The notes under the pieces: generated by a model
The model's database searches: none
Told to the model about the DNA's origin: nothing
Seen by the model: only the letters and a program-made list of their open reading frames with translations
Translations under genes and position numbers: made by a program
NCBI RefSeq assembly: GCF_000701505.1
Contig: NZ_JNJB01000006.1
Location: 186,001-250,000 of the forward strand
DNA length: 64,000 nucleotides
Origin: Dyadobacter crusticola DSM 16708
GTDB taxonomy: Bacteria; Bacteroidota; Bacteroidia; Cytophagales; Spirosomataceae
Direction of reading: 5' to 3'
Shown here: positions 1 to 7,675 of the stretch, piece by piece
Position numbering within the stretch: the stretch's first letter is position 1
Layout of the letters: each line of letters starts with the position of its first letter

Positions 1-773
1 TCAGTCGCAATGTTGATCTTGCAGATACCCAGCGGGATCGCCCTTTTTATTTCTTCTTCCTGAACTCCCTTTGCATCGGTTTTTAGCTTGCCGCCAGCTG
101 CATTGATGCGGCCGATTACTTCGGGAATCACATTCGAGCCGCCGTGCAGCACGAGCGGAAAACCCGGAAGTCTTTTCTGGATTTCTTCTAGAATGTGAAA
201 CTGTAAACCCTGGCCTCCAGAGAATTTATAAGCACCGTGACTGGTACCCACTGCAATCGCCAGACTATCACAGTCTGTCGCACTTACAAAGTCGACCACT
301 TCCTGAGGGTTGGTGTAAAAAGAATGGGCAGCATCAACAGTCAGATCGTCTTCCACACCCGCCAAAACGCCCAGTTCCGCTTCCACACTGATATTCTTTG
401 CATGCGCCTTTTCTACCACGACCTTGGTTCTGGCTACATTCTCTGCAAAACTATCATGTGAAGCGTCGATCATCACCGAGGTATAGCCGCCTTTCTCAAT
501 CGCATCAAAAATGTGTGCTTCGTAACCGTGGTCCATGTGAATGGCATAAGTTACATCCGGGTAGATCCGTGCGGCGGCGCCAATCATCGAGAGTAGCATT
601 TCGGGGTGCGCGTAGTCTCTTGCAAAAGGCGTCGTTTGAACAATAAACGGCGCCTGAGCTTCCTGCGCCGCCGCAAACAGACCATGGATTTCCTCCATAA
701 AAAACACATTCACCGCCGGAATCGCATAGCGGGAGTAGCATTGAGCGAAGAGTTGTTTGGTGGTTAGGAGCAT
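1..773 (-). CDS. iolJ: Class II fructose-bisphosphate/deoxy-phosphogluconate aldolase, partial (C-terminus beyond the window)
   Basis: The minus-strand frame is open from an ATG at 773 to the left edge (about 257 codons). Seen: an HMDHG segment typical of the zinc and catalytic Asp/His region of class II aldolases, the ELGVLAGVEDD segment, PLVLHGGS (phosphate-binding Gly/Ser loop) and KINIATD near the edge. These identify a class II, zinc-dependent aldolase. As the last visible gene of an iol operon it most likely cleaves 2-deoxy-5-keto-gluconate 6-phosphate into DHAP and malonate semialdehyde (IolJ role), but the fold alone cannot separate this from FbaA, so the symbol comes from context. 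The start is the first Met after the repeat-filled spacer and gives the usual N-terminus (MLLTTKQLF). A GCC-type repeat arm lies directly upstream of the start on the mRNA. Confidence 0.85.
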   Translation of the reverse strand, partial: MLLTTKQLFAQCYSRYAIPAVNVFFMEEIHGLFAAAQEAQAPFIVQTTPFARDYAHPEMLLSMIGAAARIYPDVTYAIHMDHGYEAHIFDAIEKGGYTSVMIDASHDSFAENVARTKVVVEKAHAKNISVEAELGVLAGVEDDLTVDAAHSFYTNPQEVVDFVSATDCDSLAIAVGTSHGAYKFSGGQGLQFHILEEIQKRLPGFPLVLHGGSNVIPEVIGRINAAGGKLKTDAKGVQEEEIKRAIPLGICKINIAT

Positions 774-977
774 ACTTGGCTTTCGGCTTTCGGCTTTCGG
801 CCGTCGGCTTTTTTGATCTGGTAATTTTTTGGTTGTCGGCTATCGGCTTTCGGCCGTCGGCTTTTTTGATCTCGTAATTATTTGGTTACTACGACTCATA
901 CTTCATTCTTGTAACCATCTAAAATATTGGCCCAGCCAACATATAATAGCGGATAGCCGACTGCCGACTGCCGAAGT
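774..977. repeat. Intercistronic inverted-arm repeat, GGCTTTCGGC family, with a 53-bp tandem duplication
   Basis: The spacer between the symporter and aldolase genes. Plus-strand 778-868 carries reiterated GGCTTTCGGC / CCGTCGGC units; the block starting at 790 recurs at 843 (period 53 bp, including the T-rich tail with GATCT and GTAATT). At 949-976 the complementary form (AGCCGACTGCCGACTGCCGA) occurs, so the two arms can pair. On the mRNA one arm lies just after the symporter stop and the other ends about 4 nt before the aldolase ATG. I see no coding potential. Confidence 0.8.
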
Positions 978-2591
978 CTACCAAAACACCGTATACAACG
1001 CCGCTATCACTCCGCATATCAATATCGAACCGATCACGAAGCTTTGGCCGGGCATGAACATTGATTTTTCTATTTTCAAGCCCTTCGGATTGTTGCGGCT
1101 TTTTGGGTCTGCCAGGGTGATTGCAACGATGACCGCGCAGAGTATCAGGAAGATGTAGCCCATTCTGTCAAGAAAAGGTACTTCTGGCGCCAGGAATTTT
1201 CCGGCGGTTGATAGCGGGATTGTGAGCAATGCGGCTGTCAGCGCGGCTGCGGAAGTTGTTCTCTTCCAGAACATTCCTAAAATAAAAATCGCGAATACGC
1301 CTGGTGTGATAAAGCTGCTGTATTCCTGGATAAACTGGTAAGCCTGGTCAAGCACACGCAGCTGCGGCGCGATCAATACGCCGATCGCCATAGCTACATA
1401 AATGGTATAGCGACCAATGCGGACCAGCTGCTTCTCGGAGGCATTTGGTGCAATGTATTGTTTGTAAATGTCGAGTGTAAATATGGTTGAAATACTGTTC
1501 GCTTTTCCCGCCAGGGACGCTACTATCGCTGCTGTCAATGCAGCAAAGGCCATTCCTTTCAAGCCAGCTGGCAATAAGTTGAGCAGCACGGGATAGGCGT
1601 GATCGGGCTTTACTGCACCTGCTCCGTCGAGCATTTCCCGCTGGAACATTCCGTTTTGGTACAAAACAAAGGCTGCAATTCCTGGAATCACGACGATAAT
1701 CGGGATCAATAGTTTAAGTAAAGCTGCGAACAGAATACCCTTGCGCGCAGTCGGCAAATCGGCTCCCAGGCTACGTTGAATGATGTATTGATTGCATCCA
1801 AAATAAGCGAGGTTATTGATCCACATTGCACCTATGATCACTGTTAAGCCTGGTAAGTCTTTGTAAAAAGGATTTTCTTTCGGCAAGATCATGTGGAAAT
1901 GGGAATCGGCCTGGTCCCTGAGCAATGCGAGTGCATTGAAAATGCCGGGCTTGTTGAAATGCGTGGAAACAAGGTCCAACGCAAGATAAGTAGTAGCCAG
2001 TCCGCCCAAAACGAGCACGATTACCTGAACCACGTCGGTATACCCAATCACTTTCATGCCCCCGATTGTAATGATTACCGCAAAAATGCCGAGCCCGATG
2101 ATTGCATAGTTGAAATCCAGCCCCGCAGTAACTTCCAGGGCAAGTGCCCCGAGGTACAGGATCGAAGTCAGGTTTACAAAAACATATAACAACAGCCAGA
2201 AAACCGCCATAATTGTCGCCACCGTAGGATTATACCTTTCGCGCAGAAACTGCGGCATGGTGTAGATCTTGTTTTTGAGATACACCGGCAGAATAAACAC
2301 CGCCACTACAATCAGCGAAGCCGCCGCCATCCATTCGTAGGAAGATATTGCCAGCCCGATTGCAAATCCGGAGCCGGACATCCCGATGAAATGTTCGGCA
2401 GAAATATTGGAAGCAATAATCGAAGCGCCAATCGCCCAGAACGTCAGCGAACCTTCGGCTAGGAAATAATCTGTTGAACTGACTTCTTTTGCTGTTTTCT
2501 TCTTGTAAATCCAGTATCCATAAGCAGATACGCCTATCAGATAAATAAAGAAGACAACATAATCCAGCGATTGCAATCCGGTAGTGGACAT
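978..2591 (-). CDS. Sodium:solute symporter (SLC5/SSS family, vSGLT-like), probable myo-inositol or sugar importer
   Basis: 537 residues, about the length of Vibrio vSGLT, with 14 or so hydrophobic segments. Signature stretches match vSGLT closely: NISAEHFIGMSGSGF, the YEWM segment, NLTSILYLG, FNQYIIQR-like (CNQYIIQRSLG), FAALTAAIVASLAGKANS (sodium-site helix), and YQFIQEYSSFITPG. Known for the family: inner-membrane Na+-coupled uptake of sugars or inositol. The Glu and the NQYIIQR and IQEY motifs near the sugar site are kept; the Ser following YEWM in vSGLT (sugar contact, from memory) is Ala here, and the gate region reads NLAYFG rather than NLYYWG. Its place inside the iol operon suggests myo-inositol as substrate (inference). 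The ATG at 2591 gives the canonical start. Confidence 0.88.
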   Translation of the reverse strand: MSTTGLQSLDYVVFFIYLIGVSAYGYWIYKKKTAKEVSSTDYFLAEGSLTFWAIGASIIASNISAEHFIGMSGSGFAIGLAISSYEWMAAASLIVVAVFILPVYLKNKIYTMPQFLRERYNPTVATIMAVFWLLLYVFVNLTSILYLGALALEVTAGLDFNYAIIGLGIFAVIITIGGMKVIGYTDVVQVIVLVLGGLATTYLALDLVSTHFNKPGIFNALALLRDQADSHFHMILPKENPFYKDLPGLTVIIGAMWINNLAYFGCNQYIIQRSLGADLPTARKGILFAALLKLLIPIIVVIPGIAAFVLYQNGMFQREMLDGAGAVKPDHAYPVLLNLLPAGLKGMAFAALTAAIVASLAGKANSISTIFTLDIYKQYIAPNASEKQLVRIGRYTIYVAMAIGVLIAPQLRVLDQAYQFIQEYSSFITPGVFAIFILGMFWKRTTSAAALTAALLTIPLSTAGKFLAPEVPFLDRMGYIFLILCAVIVAITLADPKSRNNPKGLKIEKSMFMPGQSFVIGSILICGVIAALYTVFW

Positions 2592-2615
2592 TCGGGTTTT
2601 AGGGGTTAGGGTAAA

Positions 2616-2742
2616 CTATTGGTCATTGGTCGTTATTCATTGTTATTTGTTGTTTCGTAAGCTTTTGTTGATTTACGAAAAACAAAAATGAGTTTAAACA
2701 ATAAATGACCACACCTGACCATAAATGACAAAAAATGTCAAA
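2616..2742. repeat. Intercistronic inverted-arm repeat, GGTCATT family
   Basis: The spacer between iolG and the symporter gene. The left arm (2619-2660) has GGTCATTGGTCGTTATTCATTG-like units and ends in TTTCGTAA; the right arm (2672-2738) starts with TTACGAAA and contains AATAAATGACC, CTGACC and ATAAATGACA. The inner 8-bp match (2653-2660 with 2672-2679) is perfect and the outer arms pair imperfectly. The architecture is like the GGCTTTCGGC-type spacers but the sequence is unrelated. Confidence 0.65.
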
Positions 2743-2746
2743 CTAC

Positions 2747-3775
2747 TCACGCCTCTGCCAGCTGCAAAACCTCACTCATTTTCACAATTCTGCCTTCTGT
2801 AAGTGACCGCATCGCGGCAATGCCGATGGCAGTCGCCATCAATCCGTCGTGCGCGTCAACAGGGGATGGTTTGTCATTCAGCACGCAATCTATGAAAGAT
2901 TTGAGGCAAACGCGATAAGCAGTTTCATACCTTTCGAGGAAGAAATGCAGGGGCAATGAGCTGTGGCCGCCATTGCTATCGAAGTGGATCAATGTATCCG
3001 TTGTGTTGTTTTCAGCCTTCGCCATTCCCTTCGAACCAAAAATTTCCAGGCGCTGGTCGTACCCGTAAACAGCCTTGCGACTATTGTCAATTACGCCGAT
3101 CGCACCGTTTTCGAATGTCAAAACGATTACCGCCGTATCAATATCACCAAACTCCTTAATCTCGGGGTGGATCAATGCATCGCCTTTTACAAACACCTCT
3201 TTCACCTCACTTCCCACGATGTACCGCGCCATATCGAAGTCGTGGATCGACATGTCCAGGAAGATCCCGCCTGAAATTTTCAGATATTCGACAGGTGGGG
3301 GCGCCGGGTCGCGACTGGTAATGCGAAGTATGTGCGGGTCACCTATCTTGTTGGCCTCGACAAGTGTTCTCACATTGTTGAAGTTGGCATCAAAGCGACG
3401 GTTAAAGCCCAGCATAAGCTTTACCCCGTTTTCAATTACAGCTCTTTCTGCCGATTGAATCGCCTCTAATGTAACGTCAAGCGGTTTTTCACAAAAAATA
3501 TGCTTCTTCTGCTGTGCTGCCGCCACTGTGTAAGGAACGTGGAACGGAGTAGGGGAGCAAACAATTACAGCTTCGACATCGGGATGATTGATCACGTCGT
3601 AAGCGTCGGTTGTTACCTCTTTTACCCCCAGGTTTTTTGCAAATTCGTGCGCAGCCTGAGATACGTCCGAAGCGATGATCACTTCTGCGTCCGGCATATG
3701 GTGCATCAGGTTGCTAAGGTGGATCTGGCCAATCCGGCCCAGTCCGATCACACCAGTTTTAAGTTTCTTTGTCAT
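2747..3775 (-). CDS. iolG: Inositol 2-dehydrogenase (Gfo/Idh/MocA family)
   Basis: 342 residues. It oxidises myo-inositol to 2-keto-myo-inositol (scyllo-inosose) with NAD+, the first step of the pathway, in the cytoplasm. Seen: N-terminal Rossmann motif GLGRIGQIH (residues 11-19), the CEKPLD motif with the catalytic Lys97, and GGIFLDMSIHDFD (169-181) supplying Asp174 and His178 of the family triad. The DPAPPP segment before the last motif is typical of IolG. Length and motif spacing match characterised IolG enzymes. It lies between iolA and the symporter gene in the same operon. The start ATG at 3775 directly follows a repeat arm. Confidence 0.93.
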   Translation of the reverse strand: MTKKLKTGVIGLGRIGQIHLSNLMHHMPDAEVIIASDVSQAAHEFAKNLGVKEVTTDAYDVINHPDVEAVIVCSPTPFHVPYTVAAAQQKKHIFCEKPLDVTLEAIQSAERAVIENGVKLMLGFNRRFDANFNNVRTLVEANKIGDPHILRITSRDPAPPPVEYLKISGGIFLDMSIHDFDMARYIVGSEVKEVFVKGDALIHPEIKEFGDIDTAVIVLTFENGAIGVIDNSRKAVYGYDQRLEIFGSKGMAKAENNTTDTLIHFDSNGGHSSLPLHFFLERYETAYRVCLKSFIDCVLNDKPSPVDAHDGLMATAIGIAAMRSLTEGRIVKMSEVLQLAEA

Positions 3776-3779
3776 TTAA

Positions 3780-3890
3780 TTTGGCTTTCGGCTGTCGGCC
3801 ATCGGCTCTCAGCACTTTATTCTATATACTTGATTGTTATAAATTTTTCAGCGAACAGCCGGCAGCCGACAGCCGACGGCCGAAAGCCGC
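3780..3890. repeat. Intercistronic inverted-arm repeat, GGCTTTCGGC family
   Basis: It fills the iolA-iolG spacer almost completely. Plus-strand 3781-3812 reads GGCTTTCGGCTGTCGGCC and variants; 3851-3889 reads in the complementary sense (CAGCCGACAGCCGACGGCC and onward). The loop between the arms is about 40 nt and AT-rich. On the mRNA the 5' arm starts within a few nt of the iolA stop codon, and the 3' arm ends within about 8 nt of the iolG ATG. Confidence 0.8.
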
Positions 3891-3891
3891 C

Positions 3892-5358
3892 CTAAAATTT
3901 TCTGGTCCATTCTTTCAGCCAGCGCTCGATTACCACTTTTGTTTGGGTGAAGAATTCGACAGCGTGTTTTCCCTGACCGTGCAGGTCGCCATAGAAGCTT
4001 TCTTTCCAGCCCGAAAATGGGAATTGTGCTACCGGGGCAGCTACACCGATGTTGATCCCGATATTGCCAGCCTCGGCCTCGTGACGGAATTTGCGCGCAC
4101 TGGAACCGCTGCTGGTGAAGATGCAAGCCATATTTCCGTATTTTCCGGAGTTAATAAAGCGGATCGCCTCGTCGATTGTATTAATATGTATCAGACTGAG
4201 AACAGGGCCGAAAATTTCCGTTGAAGCAAGCTCCCCGTCAAGCGGAATATCTTCAATAATAGTCGGGTTAATGAAGTTACCCTGCTCGTATCCATTCACT
4301 TTTGCATTCCGGCCGTCTACCAGTAAACGTCCGCCTTCATGTACTCCTTTTTCAATGAGTTGCTGCACACGGTTCTTGCTTTCACCGGTAATCACGGGGC
4401 CCATTAACACGTCGCTATCGAGGCCAAAACCTGTCTTCCGGTTCCTTGCAGATTCTACCAGACTTTCTGTAATGTCTTTGTGCTCGCCTACCGTGATAAT
4501 GGTAGAAGCTGCCAGACAACGTTGTCCCGCACAGCCGTAAACGCTGTCGATTACGATTTGCGAGGTCATTTCAATGTCTGCGTCCGGTAAAACGATCACC
4601 GGATTTTTGGCACCGCCCTGTGCCTGCACGCGTTTCCCGTTTGCTGCACCTTTGGAATATACATAACGGGCTACATTCGACGAGCCCACGAAGCTGATGC
4701 CTTTGATAACTGGATGTTCCAGGATAGCGTCCACCGTTTCGCGTGCTCCCTGTACAAGGTTCAGTACGCCTTTCGGTAAATCAAGCTGCTCCATCAAACC
4801 CACGATTTTTGTCATCGTAAGCGGCACTTTTTCGGAAGGTTTGATGATATAGCTGTTGCCGCAAGCCAGTGCGTAGGGCAGGAACCAGAATGTGATCATT
4901 CCCGGGAAGTTGAATGGCGCAATGCACGCGCAAACGCCCAAAGGCTGCCGGATCATGTATTCGTCGATTCCTTTGGCAATATCCTCTGAAAATTCCCCCT
5001 GGATCAGGGTAGGGGTTCCGCACGCGTTTTCTACGTTTTCGATCGCGCGCACCATTTCCGCTTTTGCTTCCACGAAGGTTTTGCCGGACTCCAGTGTGAT
5101 CGTCCTCGCAATGTCGTCGAGGTTATCTTCCAGCAGTGTTTTGAGTTTGAAAAGATATTGTACCCGCTTGGAAACCGGCGTACTTCTCCATTCCTGAAAG
5201 CCCGCCTGCGCTGCTGCGGCTGCATCCGCCACATCCTGGTGGTTACCAAAAGGTACCTGAGCCAGCACTTCCTGAGTGGCAGGGTTCAGCACATTTTCAA
5301 AGTGACCCGAGTGGCTATCGACCCACTGTCCGTTGATATAATTTCGTAATCTTTCCAT
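3892..5358 (-). CDS. iolA: Methylmalonate-semialdehyde/malonate-semialdehyde dehydrogenase (CoA-acylating)
   Basis: 488 residues, the normal length for the MmsA/IolA branch of the aldehyde dehydrogenase superfamily. It converts malonate semialdehyde from inositol breakdown to acetyl-CoA, CO2 and NADH (also methylmalonate semialdehyde to propionyl-CoA). Seen: APFNFPGM with the catalytic Asn150, IKPSEKVP (cofactor lysine region), [18 protein letters not shown] (where non-acylating ALDHs carry the general-base Glu, a hallmark of the acylating branch) and the nucleophile in GQRCLAAS (Cys281). It lies between iolC and iolG. The start ATG at 5358 is supported by the standard N-terminus (YINGQWVDS). 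Confidence 0.94.
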   Translation of the reverse strand: MERLRNYINGQWVDSHSGHFENVLNPATQEVLAQVPFGNHQDVADAAAAAQAGFQEWRSTPVSKRVQYLFKLKTLLEDNLDDIARTITLESGKTFVEAKAEMVRAIENVENACGTPTLIQGEFSEDIAKGIDEYMIRQPLGVCACIAPFNFPGMITFWFLPYALACGNSYIIKPSEKVPLTMTKIVGLMEQLDLPKGVLNLVQGARETVDAILEHPVIKGISFVGSSNVARYVYSKGAANGKRVQAQGGAKNPVIVLPDADIEMTSQIVIDSVYGCAGQRCLAASTIITVGEHKDITESLVESARNRKTGFGLDSDVLMGPVITGESKNRVQQLIEKGVHEGGRLLVDGRNAKVNGYEQGNFINPTIIEDIPLDGELASTEIFGPVLSLIHINTIDEAIRFINSGKYGNMACIFTSSGSSARKFRHEAEAGNIGINIGVAAPVAQFPFSGWKESFYGDLHGQGKHAVEFFTQTKVVIERWLKEWTRKF

Positions 5359-5367
5359 GATATCGAT

Positions 5368-5410
5368 GTTATGTCCCTCTGGGACTACCTATGTTATGTC
5401 CCGCTGGGAC
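5368..5410. repeat. Two tandem GTCCC-N3-GGGAC hairpin units
   Basis: GTTATGTCCCTCTGGGAC (5368-5385) recurs as GTTATGTCCCGCTGGGAC (5393-5410), period 25 bp. Each holds a perfect 5-bp inverted repeat, GTCCC/GGGAC, with a 3-nt loop that varies between copies. They lie 10-52 nt upstream of the iolA ATG on the mRNA, so two small hairpins precede the iolA ribosome-binding region. Confidence 0.75.
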
Positions 5411-5476
5411 TTTTTTTCTTTTCTATCTTCTTCCTTCCTCCCTTTCCTCCTTCCTGCCCTTCCTCCGTCCTCCCTC
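5411..5476. repeat. Near-homopyrimidine tract (polypurine in the iol mRNA)
   Basis: About 66 nt on the plus strand are almost only C and T, with very few purine interruptions. The mRNA is therefore a GGAGGAAGG-rich polypurine run starting right after the iolC stop and containing several AGGAGG-like, Shine-Dalgarno-like words about 60-120 nt before the iolA start. I see no coding function. It is low in complexity and could be slippage-prone. Confidence 0.75.
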
Positions 5477-6484
5477 CTACAATCCCCCATAAGAATCCGT
5501 GAACTCCACCACTTCTTTGAAAGTTGGCATGAAGTTGGCGCAGCCTTCGCGGGTGACGATGATGGCGCCGCAGGCGTTGCCCATTCTTACACTTTTGTAC
5601 AAATTCCAGCCATTTAGTAAGCCGTAAGAAAAGCCTGCACAAAATGCGTCACCCGCCCCGAGTACATTCAGAACGTCTACCGGGAATCCGGGGACTTTTA
5701 CTTCTTCCTTGCCTGGTTGAAATATAGATGCGCCGTCTTTGCCGCGTTTGACAACGAGCGTTTCTACTCCCGAGGCCAGGATTTCATTAATTCCATTTTC
5801 AATATTACCCCTGATTTCAGGCGCGGAGATCTGCTGGTGTTTGATTAGCAGCTGTTCTTTGTCTGTCAGGAATGTGGCGAGGATCTCTTCTTCTGTGCCT
5901 ACAACAATATTGAAGCTTCCAAGTGCAGCACGGAGTGTTACACCGAATGCGCGGGGATCAAACCATTGATCTGCACGGAAATCGATATCGAGCAGCCTGA
6001 TCACATTGTTTTTCTTAGCAAGCTCCAAGGCATAAAACATCGCGGTCCGGCTTGGGTCCTTGCTGAATGCAGTTCCCGAAAAAGCAGCTGCTTTGAACTG
6101 TTCGAAAGGAATAGCCGCAACGTGATCAATATTCAGATTAATGTCTGCACAGTTCTCACGGTAGTATACGAGCGGAAAACGGTCAGGCGGTTCTATACCC
6201 AAAACCACTGCAGAACTGCGCGTACCTTCGATCACCGGAACCCATTCCGTGGAGATACCTTCTTCCGTCAGGAAGTGTTTAATAAAATTGCCCACCTGAT
6301 CGTCACCAATTCCAGTCAGGATCGCCGTTTTAAGGCCAAGCCGCTGACCCCCCGTAGCGATATTCAACGGACAGCCACCAACAAATGCATTAAATGCTTC
6401 GATCTTCTCAAATGGGCTGCCCACATTGGCCGAATATAAATCAATGGAAGAGCGCCCGAGCGTCAGGAGGTCGTAGGTTTTCAT
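5477..6484 (-). CDS. iolC: 5-dehydro-2-deoxygluconokinase (PfkB family)
   Basis: 335 residues. It phosphorylates 5-dehydro-2-deoxy-D-gluconate (DKG) to DKG-6-phosphate using ATP, in the cytoplasm. Seen: the N-terminal LTLGRSSIDLYSANVG segment typical of IolC, the FVGGCPLNIATGGQRLGL substrate-lid region, and the C-terminal PfkB signature NVLGAGDAFCAGF with the catalytic Asp and anion-hole Gly residues. It is shorter than fused IolC proteins that carry an extra C-terminal DUF2090 domain, so this is the stand-alone kinase. It lies between iolB and iolA. The ATG at 6484 follows a GCC-type repeat arm by about 5 nt. Confidence 0.92.
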   Translation of the reverse strand: MKTYDLLTLGRSSIDLYSANVGSPFEKIEAFNAFVGGCPLNIATGGQRLGLKTAILTGIGDDQVGNFIKHFLTEEGISTEWVPVIEGTRSSAVVLGIEPPDRFPLVYYRENCADINLNIDHVAAIPFEQFKAAAFSGTAFSKDPSRTAMFYALELAKKNNVIRLLDIDFRADQWFDPRAFGVTLRAALGSFNIVVGTEEEILATFLTDKEQLLIKHQQISAPEIRGNIENGINEILASGVETLVVKRGKDGASIFQPGKEEVKVPGFPVDVLNVLGAGDAFCAGFSYGLLNGWNLYKSVRMGNACGAIIVTREGCANFMPTFKEVVEFTDSYGGL

Positions 6485-6485
6485 T

Positions 6486-6688
6486 GGCAGTCGGCTTTCG
6501 GCAGTCGGCCGTCGGCAGTGTTAGGTTAGGATTGGAAAGCTGTTTTATAGTCAATGCTTGGCACTTGTTGTCCAGTATTGTCATTAATTGTCACTTATTG
6601 TACGGGATGGAACCGGAGAATTACATTCAAGGCTAAAAGCCCAAAGCCAGCCGCAAAAAGCTGACAGCTGAAAGCCGAAGGCCCAAAC
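6486..6688. repeat. Intercistronic inverted-arm repeat, mixed: GGCTTTCGGC arms with GTCATTAATTGTCA inside
   Basis: The spacer between iolB and iolC. The left arm (6486-6518) reads GGCAGTCGGCTTTCGGCAGT and onward; the right arm (6651-6686) is a degenerate complementary form (AGCTGACAGCTGAAAGCCGA). Between them, at 6558-6602, lie TTGTCATTAATTGTCACTTA-type units of the second repeat family. The right arm abuts the iolB stop and the left arm abuts the iolC ATG (minus-strand mRNA). Confidence 0.75.
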
Positions 6689-6689
6689 C

Positions 6690-7550
6690 TCATCCATTCA
6701 TCTCCGCAGTCACAATCGGTAATCTTGGGTCCTGTCCTTTCCAGGTTCCGTAAATCCAGTCGTGGTCGGGGTCGGAGGTGTTGGCGAGTGACTGGTCGCT
6801 GCCGGCCAGGAAGTTGAGGTAGTAGACGTTGTAACCGTGCCCGGCTACTACGGGATGGTATCCTTTTGGGACAAGTACCACCTCATTGTGCTTTACGCGA
6901 ATAATCTCGTCGAGCGAGCGGTCTTCCGTGTAAACCTGCTGAATGGCGTAACCCTGCGGCTTGTCGATTTTGTAAAAATAAATTTCTTCGAGGTTGGCTT
7001 CGAGCAAAGTGCCGTCAGCGGCTACCTTCCTTTCATCGTGCTTATGCGCAGGAAACGAGCTCCAATTGCCCGATGGCGTATATACTTCGACGCATACAAT
7101 CTTGTGACAATCGAAGCCGGGTTCGAGCAGACTGTTGATTTGCCTGTTCGCATTATCGCCTCCCCGGTACTCGATCGCGGCTTCTTCCGGACGCTTCATT
7201 CTTGGCGGGTGGTCTTCGTCGGATAGGACTTTACAGATCGCAATATCTGTATTGGGTGCCTGTGCTGTAAGTACAAAAGCAGTATTGCGGGACAGGTACA
7301 TGGCGTGCCCAATGCCGCTGAAAACATCTTTCCTTCCATTGCCTGTCTCCCAGGTTTGCCCTGCTGCTTCTACCTTGAAATTTCCACCTAAAAGCACAAA
7401 GCAATATTCATATTCTCCGGTATTGCCGGTAATTTCTTCGTTTACATCCAGTATTTTCGCCTCAAAGTTCAAATAGCTCCACCCGGCCTGCTCCGCTGTC
7501 AGCGAATGGTAGGTTTTAGCGTTTTCAGGCTTAATCAGTAGGTCACTCAT
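6690..7550 (-). CDS. iolB: 5-deoxy-glucuronate isomerase
   Basis: 286 residues from the ATG at 7550. A longer upstream in-frame start (7631) would add 27 residues that run through the promoter and LacI-operator region, so I reject it. It isomerises 5-deoxy-D-glucuronate to 5-dehydro-2-deoxygluconate. Seen: the bicupin fold, with an N-terminal cupin and the metal-binding SFPAHKHDE segment in the second half, plus the LVPKGYHPVVAGHGYNVYYL segment diagnostic of IolB. It is the first gene of the iol operon, preceded by a candidate promoter at 7574-7605, and is divergent from the LacI-type regulator. Confidence 0.93.
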   Translation of the reverse strand: MSDLLIKPENAKTYHSLTAEQAGWSYLNFEAKILDVNEEITGNTGEYEYCFVLLGGNFKVEAAGQTWETGNGRKDVFSGIGHAMYLSRNTAFVLTAQAPNTDIAICKVLSDEDHPPRMKRPEEAAIEYRGGDNANRQINSLLEPGFDCHKIVCVEVYTPSGNWSSFPAHKHDERKVAADGTLLEANLEEIYFYKIDKPQGYAIQQVYTEDRSLDEIIRVKHNEVVLVPKGYHPVVAGHGYNVYYLNFLAGSDQSLANTSDPDHDWIYGTWKGQDPRLPIVTAEMNG

Positions 7551-7573
7551 TGTGGTAATCGGATAGATTTGCA

Positions 7574-7605
7574 CAATGATAGTGTTGTATAAATTAAGTA
7601 CAAAA
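7574..7605 (-). promoter_or_regulatory. Candidate Bacteroidota-type promoter for the iol operon
   Basis: Read on the minus strand: TTTTG at 7605-7601, a 19-nt spacer, then TATCATTG at 7581-7574. This is one mismatch from the TAnnTTTG -7 element, and the spacing is typical of primary Bacteroidota sigma promoters. It lies 24 nt upstream of the iolB ATG. Predicted from sequence only. Confidence 0.5.
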
Positions 7606-7628
7606 TGTAAATATGTTAATACTGAATG

Positions 7629-7638
7629 CAAACGTTTG
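7629..7638. promoter_or_regulatory. LacI-type operator palindrome CAAACGTTTG
   Basis: A perfect 10-bp palindrome with the central CG typical of LacI/GalR-family operators, between the divergent iolB and LacI-family genes. It lies 37 bp upstream of the regulator ATG and about 24 bp upstream of the candidate iol -33 element. The identical sequence occurs twice in the susC promoter (21421 and 21441). Confidence 0.7.
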
Positions 7639-7675
7639 AAAAAATTTTAAAGAATCAATCGCTCTAATTCGACAA

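Noticed and set aside
774-977. CRISPR-like repetition of short units
   Set aside because: Units are degenerate, not evenly spaced, have no unique spacers of constant length, and are arranged as inverted arms. There are no cas genes.
7551-7631. Longer iolB start at 7631
   Set aside because: It would place the candidate promoter inside the gene and add a hydrophobic leader absent from a cytoplasmic isomerase.
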